A DNA stretch of 64,000 nt from Blautia coccoides (GTDB lineage: Bacteria; Bacillota; Clostridia; Lachnospirales; Lachnospiraceae), in contig NZ_CP136422.1 of NCBI RefSeq assembly GCF_034355335.1, positions 1,863,001-1,927,000 of the forward strand, given 5' to 3'. Each line of letters starts with the position of its first letter. Positions within the stretch are counted from its first letter, which is position 1. The notes beneath the pieces were generated by a model. That model did not search any database and was not told the DNA's origin. It saw nothing but the letters and a program-made list of their open reading frames with translations. Positions 1-9,106 of this stretch are shown one piece after another. The translations under genes and the position numbers were made by a program.

Positions 1-278
1 TTTCTGTACAGATTAGTATGTAACGGGTTGATAACAAAGGTGGCCAGACCTTTATCAAGCAGATATCCGAGAAGATTGTAACTATAGTGTCCAGTGGCTT
101 CTAGGCCTACTTTTACTTTAGAAGCATCTTCCATAACGGATTCTATTTTCTGATAAAGCTCGTCGAACCCATCGAGATTGTTTTTGATGGTAAAAGCCTT
201 GAAAAGGACTTCGCCATCAGAGTTTGTGATAAAGCAATCATGCTTATCTTTTGCGACATCAATTCCTACGTAAATCAT
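1..278 (-). CDS. IS110-family transposase, N-terminal part (runs off the window)
   Basis: Reading the minus strand from ATG at 278 gives an open frame of 92 codons that continues beyond base 1. The protein begins MIYVGIDVAKDKHD and later has GLEATGHYSYNL, both typical of the N-terminal DEDD (RuvC-like) domain of IS110-family recombinases. The first Asp is D7 and the next conserved acidic residue is the Glu of GLEATG. AGGAGG lies just upstream of the ATG. The C-terminal serine domain lies outside the window, so whether the element is intact cannot be judged. It sits upstream of a binding-protein gene whose expected permease partners are not seen downstream. Confidence 0.9.
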   Translation of the reverse strand, partial: MIYVGIDVAKDKHDCFITNSDGEVLFKAFTIKNNLDGFDELYQKIESVMEDASKVKVGLEATGHYSYNLLGYLLDKGLATFVINPLHTNLYR

Positions 279-480
279 ATAGGACCTCCTGATATAAAGT
301 ATTGATACTGTCTTAAGATCCACAGGGCTCCTTGCAATCGTAACCTACTTCTTGATAAACCGTCATGCGGTAACTAACTGATTAACAAATAAACAAAGAG
401 ACTGTGGTTGGAGCCTTTTTTAAACCATCAAGTGGTAGGAGGTGATAACCAATCCACAGTATCTTAAAATAGCATAGTCA
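279..480 (-). ncRNA. Non-coding end of the IS110 element, candidate bridge RNA region
   Basis: IS110-group elements carry a long non-coding end upstream of the transposase that is transcribed as a bridge RNA guiding target choice (established for IS621 and relatives). Here the 5' non-coding stretch is rich in paired segments. ACTGTGGTTGG at 401-411 faces CCAATCCACAGT at 449-460, with the small hairpins ACCA-TCAAG-TGGT (424-436) and GGT-GATA-ACC (441-450) between them. The element boundary and core dinucleotide could not be fixed, so the extent is a guess and the RNA itself is inference. Confidence 0.3.
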
Positions 481-539
481 AACCTGTAGAAAAGGTAAAG
501 AAAGACTATGACTTTATATAATAGTAGGAGGAAAAAAGT

Positions 540-1925
540 ATGAGAGAAAAGAAATGGCTGGCGCTTGGCCTGACAGCAGTGATGACAGCGGGGATGCTGT
601 CCGCATGCGGAAAGGAGGCTGCCCAGGAGACTGCAGAGACAAAAAAAGAGGAGGCGGATGGCAATGCCGCGGCAGAGGAAGGCAGCGCGGCAAAAGAAAA
701 GCCATATGACGGCACAGAGCTTACCTTCTGGATGCAGAGTTATGGCAATGACCCCTCCAACCAGACGGAAGCCATGGACAAGGTGACCTCGGATTTTCTT
801 GAAAAGACAGGGATCCAGGTGAACTATGTGATCAACGACTGGGGCAGTGCCAATCAGAAACTGACACTGGCCTGTACCGGCGGGGAAGCGCCTGATGTGG
901 GAGATGTATTTTTCACAAACTCTTTTGTGGAGATGAGTTCTGATGATTACGGACTTATGGAGATCAATGATGTGATCCAAGAGCTGGGCGGGGAGGATAC
1001 CTGGTACTCAGCAGGAAAAGATGAGGCCTGTGTGGATGGAGACTGGTATGGCGTTCTGTGGAGATTTGACACACGTGCGCTGATCTACAACACAGAAGAC
1101 TTTGAAAAAGCAGGGATCACAAAAGCCCCGGAGACCTGGGATGAATTGATCGAGACCGCCGAAAAGCTCACCGAGACAGATGACAGCGGAAACATTACCC
1201 ATGCAGGCCTTGCCTGGTATTCAGATATGGGCCGATATGACCAGTCCTGGTTTTCCATGCTGGCCCAGAGCGGCGGGAAGATGATGAGTGAAGATTTTTC
1301 CGAGTTTACCTTCAACAGCGAAGAGGGTAAGAAATCCCTTCAGTTTTTATCAGACTGTATCAATAAATACAAGATCTGCAACAGCAGTGTGGATGCATCC
1401 TATGATGCCCTGACGGAATTCATGGGGGGCAATGTGTCTATGGTGTTCGGCGGTGCAGCAGACAACAGGACATCCATTTTAAGTTCTGCACCCCAGATGG
1501 AGGGTAAGTTTGCCGCAGCCCCGCTCCCCACTGCAACAGGGGCGGAAAATGAGAACCATGCCATTGCCTTCTCCGCTCCCATTGCAGTTTTTAAGACCAC
1601 ACAATACCCGGATGCGGCCAAGGAATGGGTGAAATATTTTTGCAGCGAGGAGGTTCAGCTCTACCTGAGCAAGCAGCTTTCCCTTCTTAATTCTAATGTA
1701 AATGTTATGAAGGATTCCTATTTTACAGAGGATGCATGGCTGAATGCCTATGTGGAGACTTCAAAACGCTCCCAGGCAGGTGATATGCCTCTCACAACAT
1801 GGAGCCAGCTGGATGCATGGCCGGACGGACCTATTCCGAAAATGTGTTCAGAAGTTGTCAACGGCACAGATATTGAAAGTGCCATTGAGAAGTGTATGAA
1901 AGGCCTGCAGGAAATCGGATATTGA
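540..1925 (+). CDS. Carbohydrate ABC transporter binding lipoprotein (family 1)
   Basis: Extracellular solute-binding protein of 461 residues. It has a lipoprotein signal peptide with lipobox LSAC and lipidated Cys at residue 23, then an acidic Glu/Ala-rich linker to about residue 55. The mature part has the family-1 layout, with WMQSYG near residue 65 and GGEAPDVGDVF around residue 118. It should capture a sugar or polyol at the membrane. AGGAGG lies 8 bases before the ATG. No permease or ATPase gene follows; catabolic genes come next. The permeases may lie upstream beyond the IS110 element, or the protein may borrow a transporter encoded elsewhere. The ligand cannot be told from sequence. 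Confidence 0.88.
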   Translation: MREKKWLALGLTAVMTAGMLSACGKEAAQETAETKKEEADGNAAAEEGSAAKEKPYDGTELTFWMQSYGNDPSNQTEAMDKVTSDFLEKTGIQVNYVINDWGSANQKLTLACTGGEAPDVGDVFFTNSFVEMSSDDYGLMEINDVIQELGGEDTWYSAGKDEACVDGDWYGVLWRFDTRALIYNTEDFEKAGITKAPETWDELIETAEKLTETDDSGNITHAGLAWYSDMGRYDQSWFSMLAQSGGKMMSEDFSEFTFNSEEGKKSLQFLSDCINKYKICNSSVDASYDALTEFMGGNVSMVFGGAADNRTSILSSAPQMEGKFAAAPLPTATGAENENHAIAFSAPIAVFKTTQYPDAAKEWVKYFCSEEVQLYLSKQLSLLNSNVNVMKDSYFTEDAWLNAYVETSKRSQAGDMPLTTWSQLDAWPDGPIPKMCSEVVNGTDIESAIEKCMKGLQEIGY

Positions 1926-2003
1926 CCCCGCAGGGAAGCAGCCGGGAGGACTTTGGGTGTCTGCCCGGCTGCGGACAAGAGAAAAAAGAAAGGACTAAAA
2001 ATT

Positions 2004-3050
2004 ATGAAAGCGATCATGTATGAGGGACCAAGACAGCTAAAGGTGATTGAAATGCCAAAGCTGCCTATGAAGGAGGATCAGATCAGATTAAAATCCTTAT
2101 GCTCCGGCGTCAGCCATGGGACAGAGATGAATGTATACAGAGGGCTTGCCCCGTTTTTCAGGAAAAAGCAGGATCCGGATACCCGCCTGTTTTTAGCGGC
2201 AGGGGAGGATGAGACCTGGGAATATCCCATCAGAAGCTTTGACCCCGGTGTATGGTATATGGGATATGCCTCCGTTGGGGAGGTGGTCGAGACAGGAAAA
2301 GCGGTAAAGGGAATCAAAGGAGGAGACATTGTGGCTTGCAGTGCGCCCCACCAGGAGGAGAATGTGATCAACGCAGAGGATGCGGTTGTACTTCCAAAAG
2401 ATATCCCGCCGGAAAAAGGCATCTTGCTCACCAACCTGATCACGGCGTATAATGGAATCATGGATACTCATATAAATCTGGGGGATGTTGTGGTGATCAG
2501 CGGTCTGGGCGTACTAGGGCAGCTCCTGGTACAGATGGCCCGTATGAGCGGTGCACACAAGGTGTATGGAATCGATATGATAGAAAAGAGAAGAGCGGCT
2601 GCTCTGGAGAACGGCTGTGACCGGGTCTTTGACCCATCGGAACAGGATGTGGCTCTGGAGATACGCAGGCTTACAGGTAACCGAGGGGCAGACAAGGTGA
2701 TAGAAGCCTCCGGTAACGCAAAAGCCCTCAATGAGGCCATACGCATTGCGGCGCCGGATACCACAGTGACAGCACTGGCCTGGTACCAGGGAGCGATGGC
2801 GGATGTAAATCTGTCGGAGGAATTCCATCATAACAGGATAGGCATAAAGCAGTCACAGACAGGGGCTGTGGACCCTTCCTTTTCCAATCTGTGGAATTAT
2901 GGGCGGAGAGTGGAGGCCTGTATAGAGATTTTGAGACATTTGAAAACAGATAATCTCATGGACAGATTTCCATATGAAGACATAGCCCATGCGTACAAGG
3001 TTATTGACAAAGATCCCGGACAAGTGATACAGGTTATGTTTACGTACTGA
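2004..3050 (+). CDS. Medium-chain zinc-type dehydrogenase
   Basis: NAD(P)-dependent medium-chain dehydrogenase of 348 residues. The Rossmann dinucleotide fold is seen as GLGVLGQLLVQMA near residue 165, followed by an acidic residue (GID) that favours NAD. The N-terminal catalytic-zinc segment reads CSGVSHGTEM instead of the usual GICGSDxH, and the four-Cys structural zinc loop is missing. It therefore belongs to the divergent branch often annotated as zinc-binding dehydrogenase or Tdh-like. The frame is open from 1953, but the ATG at 2004 follows AAAGGAC and begins the conserved MKAIMYEG. It lies in a run with the Hyi-like isomerase and Gfo/Idh oxidoreductase, which suggests oxidation of a sugar or inositol derivative. 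Confidence 0.82.
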   Translation: MKAIMYEGPRQLKVIEMPKLPMKEDQIRLKSLCSGVSHGTEMNVYRGLAPFFRKKQDPDTRLFLAAGEDETWEYPIRSFDPGVWYMGYASVGEVVETGKAVKGIKGGDIVACSAPHQEENVINAEDAVVLPKDIPPEKGILLTNLITAYNGIMDTHINLGDVVVISGLGVLGQLLVQMARMSGAHKVYGIDMIEKRRAAALENGCDRVFDPSEQDVALEIRRLTGNRGADKVIEASGNAKALNEAIRIAAPDTTVTALAWYQGAMADVNLSEEFHHNRIGIKQSQTGAVDPSFSNLWNYGRRVEACIEILRHLKTDNLMDRFPYEDIAHAYKVIDKDPGQVIQVMFTY

Positions 3051-3068
3051 TAAAAGGAGGAAAAAAAT

Positions 3069-3830
3069 TTGAAAATTTCTGTGTGTATAGACGCAGTCTA
3101 TGCAGGGAAAGACATCACGGCCGCCATTGATGATGTGATGGCAAATGGGCTGGATACCATTGAATTTTGGGGCTGGGAGGATAAGGATATACAGAAGCTT
3201 GCCCAATATCAGAAGAAAAAGGGATTCCGGGTTGCTGCCTTTTGTACTAAGTTTATCAGCCTCACAGACCCGCTGCTTCGGGGGGATTATGTGAAGGGAC
3301 TGGAGGAAACGCTGGAAATCGCAGAGCGTTTAAATTGCAGATGCCTGATCACACAGACCGGGGCAGATACAGGAAAGGACCGGGAAATACAGAAAAAATC
3401 TCTGATAGAAGGACTGAAAGCCTGCGCGCCTATTCTGGAAAGGAAGGGGGTCACCTTGGTGGTGGAGCCGCTGAATCTGAGAGTGGATCATCAGGGGTAC
3501 TTCCTTTCCGGCTCGGATGAGGCGGCAGAGATCCTAAAGGAAGTGGGCAGTCCGAATGTGAAAATGCTGTTTGACATCTACCATCAGCAGATCACAGAAG
3601 GCGATCTGATCCGCAGGATACAGAAGTACCTTCCCTGCATAGGCCATTTTCATGCGGCAGGCAATCCGGGACGGCATGAGTTGTATCAGTCGGAGATCAA
3701 TTACCCTTATGTTTTCCAGGCAATAGAGAACGAAGCGTATGAAGGATATATGGGACTGGAATATTTCCCGGAGGATGCGCCGGAGGCAGGACTTGTCTAT
3801 GCAAAGAAGGTGTCAGGATGGAAAGAGTGA
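3069..3830 (+). CDS. hyi: Hydroxypyruvate isomerase-like TIM-barrel protein
   Basis: TIM-barrel sugar isomerase/epimerase (AP endonuclease 2 superfamily), 253 residues. Hallmarks of the Hyi branch are VVEPLNLR, LFDIYHQQITEGDL and HFHAAGNPGRHE followed by EINY. These carry the metal-binding Glu, Asp and His residues and the substrate-binding Arg-His. Known members isomerise hydroxypyruvate and tartronate semialdehyde or related keto acids. The start is TTG, supported by AAAGGAGG 8 bases upstream; no ATG fits. The stop overlaps the next gene by 13 bases, so the two are translationally coupled. The exact substrate is inferred only from family. Confidence 0.82.
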   Translation: MKISVCIDAVYAGKDITAAIDDVMANGLDTIEFWGWEDKDIQKLAQYQKKKGFRVAAFCTKFISLTDPLLRGDYVKGLEETLEIAERLNCRCLITQTGADTGKDREIQKKSLIEGLKACAPILERKGVTLVVEPLNLRVDHQGYFLSGSDEAAEILKEVGSPNVKMLFDIYHQQITEGDLIRRIQKYLPCIGHFHAAGNPGRHELYQSEINYPYVFQAIENEAYEGYMGLEYFPEDAPEAGLVYAKKVSGWKE

Positions 3831-4945
3831 GAACTGCGGTAGTGGGCTGCGGGGTTATCAGTGAGGTATACCTTCAGGCGTTTCAGGAGAAATTCCGCGT
3901 CATAGAACTTACAGCCTGCTCAGATATAGACCGGGAAAAGATGGAGCACACGGCAAAAAAATACGGCATCCGTCCTATGCAGTGGCAGGAAATCCTGGAA
4001 GACAGCAGCATAGAACTGGTGGTGAACCTGACAAATCCGTCGGTCCACTATACTCTCACACTTCAGGCAATAGAGGCGGGAAAGCATGTATTTTCGGAAA
4101 AAATGCTGGCAGTCACCTTTGAGGAGGGACTGGAACTCTGCCGTCAGGCAGATCTGCATCAGGTACGCCTGGGCGCAGCGCCGGACACATTTTTGGGCGG
4201 AGGGCTTCAGACTGCTGCCGATGCGGTCCGCCGGGGACTGGCAGGGGAGATCATAAGCGGTATTGTGTCCCTCACCAGGGATTACAGCCTGTTGGGAGAA
4301 ATCCTTCCGCATCTGAACCGGAAAGGCGGATCTATCCTGTATGATATGGGCTGTTATTACCTGACAGCCCTGTGCAGTATCCTTGGACCCATTGAACGGA
4401 TCAGCGCCTTTGGAAAAAAAAGAAATCCTGTGAGGCACGGAAACAGAGTGGGAGGGCCGCTCTTTGAAAAAGAGTTTACTGTGGAGGACTGTAACGTACT
4501 CACAGCCCTGCTGGAATTTGCCTGTGGGACACTGGTAACCTTCCATTTAAATGGGGCATGTATAGCGGAGGAGACCTTTCATTTAGAGCTGTGCGGCAGT
4601 AAAGGGATTCTGACGCTGGGCGATCCCAATACCTTTGAGGGGAAAACAACCCTTCAAAAAACAGGGAACCCGCCGGCTGTCCTTCCCTATACACACGGAT
4701 ACCGGGAACAATCCCGGGGGCTGGGGGCAGCGGAGATGGCCTGGGCTATTCGGAAAGGACGGCCCCACAGAGCGGGCAAAGAGATGGCGCTCCATGTATT
4801 GGAGGCAGCACAGGGAATGACAGAGAGCCTGGAGACGGGAAACACATATAACATGAAAACGGTATTTACGGTTCCGGAGCCGCTCCCCGAGGGATATATA
4901 GGGAATGGATTCTGGGGACATACAGAGGAAAGTGCGCTACTTTAG
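3818..4945 (+). CDS. Gfo/Idh/MocA-family oxidoreductase
   Basis: NAD(P)-dependent oxidoreductase of 375 residues. The N-terminal Rossmann motif VVGCGVISEVYLQAF starts near residue 8. The segment equivalent to the usual EKP is EKMLAV near residue 95. The C-terminal alpha/beta domain carries SILYDMGCYYL, the region that usually holds the catalytic Asp/His. Members oxidise or epimerise sugars, inositols and their keto forms. The gene overlaps the isomerase gene and ends the run that began at the binding protein. It is followed by a clear promoter, so the next gene has its own start of transcription. Confidence 0.83.
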   Translation: MERVRTAVVGCGVISEVYLQAFQEKFRVIELTACSDIDREKMEHTAKKYGIRPMQWQEILEDSSIELVVNLTNPSVHYTLTLQAIEAGKHVFSEKMLAVTFEEGLELCRQADLHQVRLGAAPDTFLGGGLQTAADAVRRGLAGEIISGIVSLTRDYSLLGEILPHLNRKGGSILYDMGCYYLTALCSILGPIERISAFGKKRNPVRHGNRVGGPLFEKEFTVEDCNVLTALLEFACGTLVTFHLNGACIAEETFHLELCGSKGILTLGDPNTFEGKTTLQKTGNPPAVLPYTHGYREQSRGLGAAEMAWAIRKGRPHRAGKEMALHVLEAAQGMTESLETGNTYNMKTVFTVPEPLPEGYIGNGFWGHTEESALL

Positions 4946-4946
4946 C

Positions 4947-4975
4947 TTGACCGTTCCCTTTTAGAAACGTATAAT
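4947..4975 (+). promoter_or_regulatory. Sigma-A type promoter for ridA
   Basis: TTGACC at 4947-4952 and a perfect TATAAT at 4970-4975 are separated by 17 bases. Transcription would start about 110 bases before the ridA ATG, so the gene need not depend on the upstream sugar genes. Confidence 0.7.
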
Positions 4976-5092
4976 ATATACATTCCCCTGAATAACCAAT
5001 ACGGATGTCTGTTCATAACTGTCAGAGTGTGTATGGACAGATGTGATTTTGGAAAAGGGGGAGGATTTGTATTTCAGAAGGGAGATATTTTT

Positions 5093-5464
5093 ATGAAGGT
5101 AGTAAGCACTGACAAGGCTCCGGCAGCGATCGGACCATATTCACAGGCAATGATTTTAAACGGAGTGGTATTCACTTCCGGTCAGATCCCCATTGACCCG
5201 GCCACAGGCGAAATTACAGCAATGACCATTGAGGAGCAGGCAGAACAGGTGATGAAGAATCTGGGCGAGGTGCTCAAAGAGGCGGGAAGCAGCTATGAGA
5301 AAACAGTTAAGACAACCTGTTTTCTGTCAGATATGGGCAACTTTGCATCATTTAATGAGGTATATGGAAAATATTTCACAGGCAAACCGGCACGTTCCTG
5401 CGTAGCAGTAAAGACACTGCCTAAGAATGTACTGTGTGAAGTGGAGGCAATCGCTGAAATTTAA
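5093..5464 (+). CDS. ridA: RidA family reactive enamine/imine deaminase
   Basis: Small trimeric deaminase of 123 residues that hydrolyses reactive enamines and imines formed by PLP enzymes, releasing ammonia. The sequence shows the family start (DKAPAAIGPYSQA), SGQIPIDPATG, the active-site Arg in ARSCVAVKTLP, and the closing CEVEAIA. The frame is open from 5027, but ATG 5093 has AGAAGGGAG at good distance and starts at the conserved MKVVSTDKAP. It has its own promoter and a strong terminator, so it is a single-gene unit. Confidence 0.93.
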   Translation: MKVVSTDKAPAAIGPYSQAMILNGVVFTSGQIPIDPATGEITAMTIEEQAEQVMKNLGEVLKEAGSSYEKTVKTTCFLSDMGNFASFNEVYGKYFTGKPARSCVAVKTLPKNVLCEVEAIAEI

Positions 5465-5545
5465 GCAGATTTGCTGTGCATACCGTGTCCGCAGAGATAC
5501 GGGGCGCAAAATAAAACAATAGGATAATATTTTTTTGTCTGGAAG

Positions 5546-5586
5546 AATGCCATAATCCCCCCACGGGGCTTGTGGCATTTTTTTTG
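5546..5586 (+). terminator. Rho-independent terminator after ridA
   Basis: AATGCCA at 5546 pairs with TGGCATT ending at 5580, around an inner CCCC/GGGG pairing, and is followed by a run of T. Confidence 0.85.
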
Positions 5587-5683
5587 TTTTGGTAAAGTAG
5601 AAAAGTAGGAAAACAGTGGCTGTGATAGGATCGAACAGTTACGAAAATAGAAATATCTTAGCGAAAAGGATGGAATTATAGAA

Positions 5684-6457
5684 ATGTTATTGGAGAAAAT
5701 AGAGAGATACTGGAGCACGCGCACAGAAGGATATTCGGAAGTGAACCACAAGGAACTGGAGGGAAATCAAAAGGAGGCCTGGCTGGAATTGCTGGAGGGA
5801 GAATTTCCAAGGCTGCCCAAAGAAGAGATAAAAATACTGGACATTGGCACCGGCCCGGGATTTTTCCCCATTATTCTGGCAGGGGCAGGATATATGGTTA
5901 CAGCCGTGGATTACACCCGTGAAATGCTGGAGAAGGCTATGGAAAATGCGGGAAGTCTGTGTGAAAAAATAAATTTTTACCGGATGGATGCTCAGAATCT
6001 GGAGTTTGAGGACAACACATTTGATGTGGTGATCTCCAGAAACCTGACCTGGAACTTGGAAAAGCCGGAACAGGCCTATAAAGAATGGCACCGGGTGCTG
6101 AAGCCGGGCGGAAAGCTTCTGAATTTTGACGCCAACTGGTACGGATATCTCTATGATGAGAAAAAGCGGGAGGCCTATGAACAGGATAGGAAAAATGTGG
6201 AGCAGTTAAGCCTGGATGACCATTACCTGTGCACAGATATTGACGCTATGGAGCAGATCGCCCTTCAGATGCCCCTCTCCGCCAGGATGCGTCCTGAATG
6301 GGATTGGGAGATATTGAAAAACACAGGATTTGCAAAGGTACGCACAGATACGGAAGTGTGGGACAGGGTATGGAGCAGGGAAGAAAAACTGAATTACGGA
6401 TCAACACCTATGTTTATGATCAACGCGCAGAAAGGGGACAGCAAAGTCTATGTTTAA
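5684..6457 (+). CDS. Class I SAM-dependent methyltransferase, first of a paralogous pair
   Basis: Methyltransferase of 257 residues. SAM-binding motif I is ILDIGTGPGFF near residue 50, the acidic residue ending strand 2 is in AVDYTREML, and motif IV is in FDVVISRNLTW. The N-terminus ERYWSTRTEGY and the middle segment (DAQNLEFEDNTFDVVISRN, LLNFDAN, PMFMI) closely match the C-terminal half of the next protein, so the two arose by duplication. Its stop overlaps the next start by 8 bases. It heads an operon with an Opp/Nik-type ABC importer, suggesting it modifies a small molecule that is imported or made here. The substrate is unknown. Confidence 0.85.
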   Translation: MLLEKIERYWSTRTEGYSEVNHKELEGNQKEAWLELLEGEFPRLPKEEIKILDIGTGPGFFPIILAGAGYMVTAVDYTREMLEKAMENAGSLCEKINFYRMDAQNLEFEDNTFDVVISRNLTWNLEKPEQAYKEWHRVLKPGGKLLNFDANWYGYLYDEKKREAYEQDRKNVEQLSLDDHYLCTDIDAMEQIALQMPLSARMRPEWDWEILKNTGFAKVRTDTEVWDRVWSREEKLNYGSTPMFMINAQKGDSKVYV

Positions 6458-8162
6458 TAAGGAAACATTTATTTTGGGAAATATAAAGGCAGAGCCGGGG
6501 GAGAGATGCAGTGGTTTTCTGGAACTGGCAGAGGGAAGATTCAAGCTGCCTGTGACCATCCTAAACGGTGAGAAACCGGGTAAGACGGTTCTCATCATGT
6601 CAGGAGTTCACGCAGGAGAATATGTGGGCATCCAGGCAGCCATTGAACTTTCGGAAAAACTAAAAACAGAGAAGATCAACGGAAGGATCATCCTTGTAAA
6701 AGTCATATGCAGGGATGCCTTTGAGTGCAGAGGCGGAAGTTTGGGCGTGGAGGATAAGAAAAACCTGAACCGGGAATTTCCCGGAGATCCGGAAGGGACG
6801 GCCACACAGCAGCTTGCATGGGCGATCACAAAAGAATTGTTTCCTGCGGCTGATTTCTGCATTGACCTGCACAGCGGCGACGATTACGAACAGCTCACCC
6901 CCTATGTGTATTATGCGGGGAGGGCAGAGGAATCTGTTGTGGCAATGTCAAGAAAGATGGCAGAGCAGGTGGATGTGCCCTATATGGTTCGGTCCACGGT
7001 TGCCACAGGCGGAGCTTATAATTATGCGGCACATACGGGGATTCCCGGTATCCTCATAGAGAGAGGCGGCATGGGCGGCTGGACCATGGAGGAGGTCCGT
7101 TCCACCAGAAGGGATGTGCGGAACATTCTATGTTCACTGGGTATTTATGATGGGCAGAGAGACTACCGTGTCTACTATCCTCTTGACGTGGTGGATATCA
7201 GATATCAAGCCGCGTCTGCCACTGGCTGCTGGTATCCCTATAAGACGCCGGGAGATATGATCCAGGGCGGGGAGGTTCTGGGTATTGTAAAGGACTATGA
7301 GGGGAATGTGATGGAGGTCTGCCGTGCGGAATGCGACGGTGTTATCCTGTGTCAGACAGGCAGTCTGCAGGTTCTGGAAAACGGCCCTATGATTGCTTAC
7401 GGAAGAATCGTCAAGAACTTTGATGACAGAAAAGAGAGGATCACAGAATACTGGGCAAAGCGCAGCGAGAGCTTTATGGAGCAGAGGCGGAGAGAACTGA
7501 AAAGCCCTCTCGCAGAGCGCTGGCTGCAGGAAATTTGCCAGAGGCTTCCAAAAGGTAAGAAATTAAAAATTCTGGACGTGGGATGCGGCTCAGGTTTCTT
7601 TTCCATTCTTTTGGCAAAACAAGGGCACGAAGTGACAGGGACAGATCTGACCCCGGAGATGATCGTCAATTCCAAACAGCTTGCAGAGGAAGAAAAGGTC
7701 TCCTGCCGTTTTCTGGTCATGGATGCGGAGAAGCTGGAATTTGAAGATAACAGCTTTGATGTTGTTATCTCCAGGAATCTGACCTGGACGCTGCCCCATG
7801 TAAAGGAGGCTTACGCGGAGTGGAAAAGGGTACTGAAGGCGGAGGGAATCCTTTTGAATTTTGATGCCAATTATGGTGCCAGTAATTTTGCAGATACATC
7901 AGAACTGCCAAAAAGCCATGCACATCACACCCTCGGGAATGAAATGATGCAGGAGTGTGAGGAGATCAAGCGCCAGCTTCCCATCAGTTCCCGTGTCCGC
8001 CCGGCCTGGGATGTGGAGACGCTGGGGCAGATGGGAATGGAGGAGTTTTCCATAGATTTGGGGATCAGCAGGCGGATCTATAGAGAGAAGGATGAATTCT
8101 ATAACCCCACGCCTATGTTTATGATATGCGCGGGAAAGAGTGGACAAGGGATGAGAGGATGA
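6450..8162 (+). CDS. Fusion of M14 deacylase (AstE/AspA type) and SAM methyltransferase
   Basis: Two-domain protein of 570 residues. Residues 1 to about 320 match the succinylglutamate desuccinylase/aspartoacylase branch of M14 zinc enzymes: zinc ligands H54 and E57 in GVHAGEY and H141 in IDLHSGD, the substrate segment NLNREFPG, a candidate catalytic Glu in ILIERGG, and a C-terminal beta domain. From about residue 335, EYWAKRSESF opens a methyltransferase with motif I ILDVGCGSGFF, paralogous to the preceding gene. All key residues are present, so both halves may be active. The gene couples to the permease gene by an ATGA overlap. The reaction is unknown; deacylation plus methylation of one amino-acid-like compound fits the layout. 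Confidence 0.8.
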   Translation: MFNKETFILGNIKAEPGERCSGFLELAEGRFKLPVTILNGEKPGKTVLIMSGVHAGEYVGIQAAIELSEKLKTEKINGRIILVKVICRDAFECRGGSLGVEDKKNLNREFPGDPEGTATQQLAWAITKELFPAADFCIDLHSGDDYEQLTPYVYYAGRAEESVVAMSRKMAEQVDVPYMVRSTVATGGAYNYAAHTGIPGILIERGGMGGWTMEEVRSTRRDVRNILCSLGIYDGQRDYRVYYPLDVVDIRYQAASATGCWYPYKTPGDMIQGGEVLGIVKDYEGNVMEVCRAECDGVILCQTGSLQVLENGPMIAYGRIVKNFDDRKERITEYWAKRSESFMEQRRRELKSPLAERWLQEICQRLPKGKKLKILDVGCGSGFFSILLAKQGHEVTGTDLTPEMIVNSKQLAEEEKVSCRFLVMDAEKLEFEDNSFDVVISRNLTWTLPHVKEAYAEWKRVLKAEGILLNFDANYGASNFADTSELPKSHAHHTLGNEMMQECEEIKRQLPISSRVRPAWDVETLGQMGMEEFSIDLGISRRIYREKDEFYNPTPMFMICAGKSGQGMRG

Positions 8163-9106
8163 GAAAGTACATAATAAAAAGGCTTCTGCAGCTTATTCCG
8201 ATCCTGATAGGGATCACTTTGCTGTCCTTTATTTTAATGCAGACGTCTTCCATGGATGCCATTGATGTAATGGAGCAGAATACAGGGGGGTCTATGTCTG
8301 AGGTTGAGAAAGCTGCGGCGAGGGAAGAACTGGGACTGGATAAGCCTCTTCCCGAGCAGTATGTGGTGTGGCTGAAAGGTGTGCTCACAGGTGATATGGG
8401 GAAATCCTTTGTATCGGGACAGCCTGTATTTACAACTTTTGTATCAAAGCTTCCGGCCACGATGGCGCTGGCCGTCACATCTGTTTTGCTGACTGTATTG
8501 ATCTCGATTCCTTTTGGAATCCTATCGGCTGTAAAGCAGAACAGCTTTTGGGATTATCTGATACGCTTTTTCAGTTTTATCGGAAATTCCCTTCCGAACT
8601 TTTTTGTGTCTTTGCTGCTGATCTATTTTTTCGCCCTGAAGCTTGGCTGGTTTCCGGTTATGGGAAACACCCAGGGATGGAAGAGTATTATCCTGCCAAC
8701 GCTTACCCTGGCTCTTGCAATGGCGGCAAAATACACCAGACAGGTGCGTGCCGCAGTGCTGGAGGAGCTGAATAAAGAGTATGTACAGGGGGCAAGGGCA
8801 CGGGGGGTACAGGAAAATAAAATATTATATTTCAGTGTGCTGAAAGCATCTATGCTGACCATCGTCACACTTCTGGCGTTATCCATCGGTTCCCTGCTGG
8901 GAGGGACAGCCATTGTCGAGTCCATATTTATGTGGGACGGTGTAGGGAAAATGGCTGTCGATGCCATAACTATGCGTGATTATCCGGTGATCCAGGCGTA
9001 TGTCATCTGGATGGCTGTCATTTATGTGCTGGTGAATCTTGTTACAGATATCATTTACTGCTGTCTGGACCCAAGGATCCGCATGGGACAGGAGGAAGCC
9101 GGATGA
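8159..9106 (+). CDS. ABC permease, DppB/NikB type
   Basis: Inner-membrane permease of 315 residues, first of a heterodimer. The N-terminal membrane segment (YIIKRLLQLIPILIGI) and the ATPase-coupling EAA loop (EYVQGARARGVQENKI) are typical of the peptide/nickel/opine family. The frame is open upstream to 8126, but ATG 8159 overlaps the previous stop as ATGA and begins the conserved MRKYIIKRLL. It overlaps the next permease by the same ATGA arrangement. Confidence 0.9.
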   Translation: MRKYIIKRLLQLIPILIGITLLSFILMQTSSMDAIDVMEQNTGGSMSEVEKAAAREELGLDKPLPEQYVVWLKGVLTGDMGKSFVSGQPVFTTFVSKLPATMALAVTSVLLTVLISIPFGILSAVKQNSFWDYLIRFFSFIGNSLPNFFVSLLLIYFFALKLGWFPVMGNTQGWKSIILPTLTLALAMAAKYTRQVRAAVLEELNKEYVQGARARGVQENKILYFSVLKASMLTIVTLLALSIGSLLGGTAIVESIFMWDGVGKMAVDAITMRDYPVIQAYVIWMAVIYVLVNLVTDIIYCCLDPRIRMGQEEAG

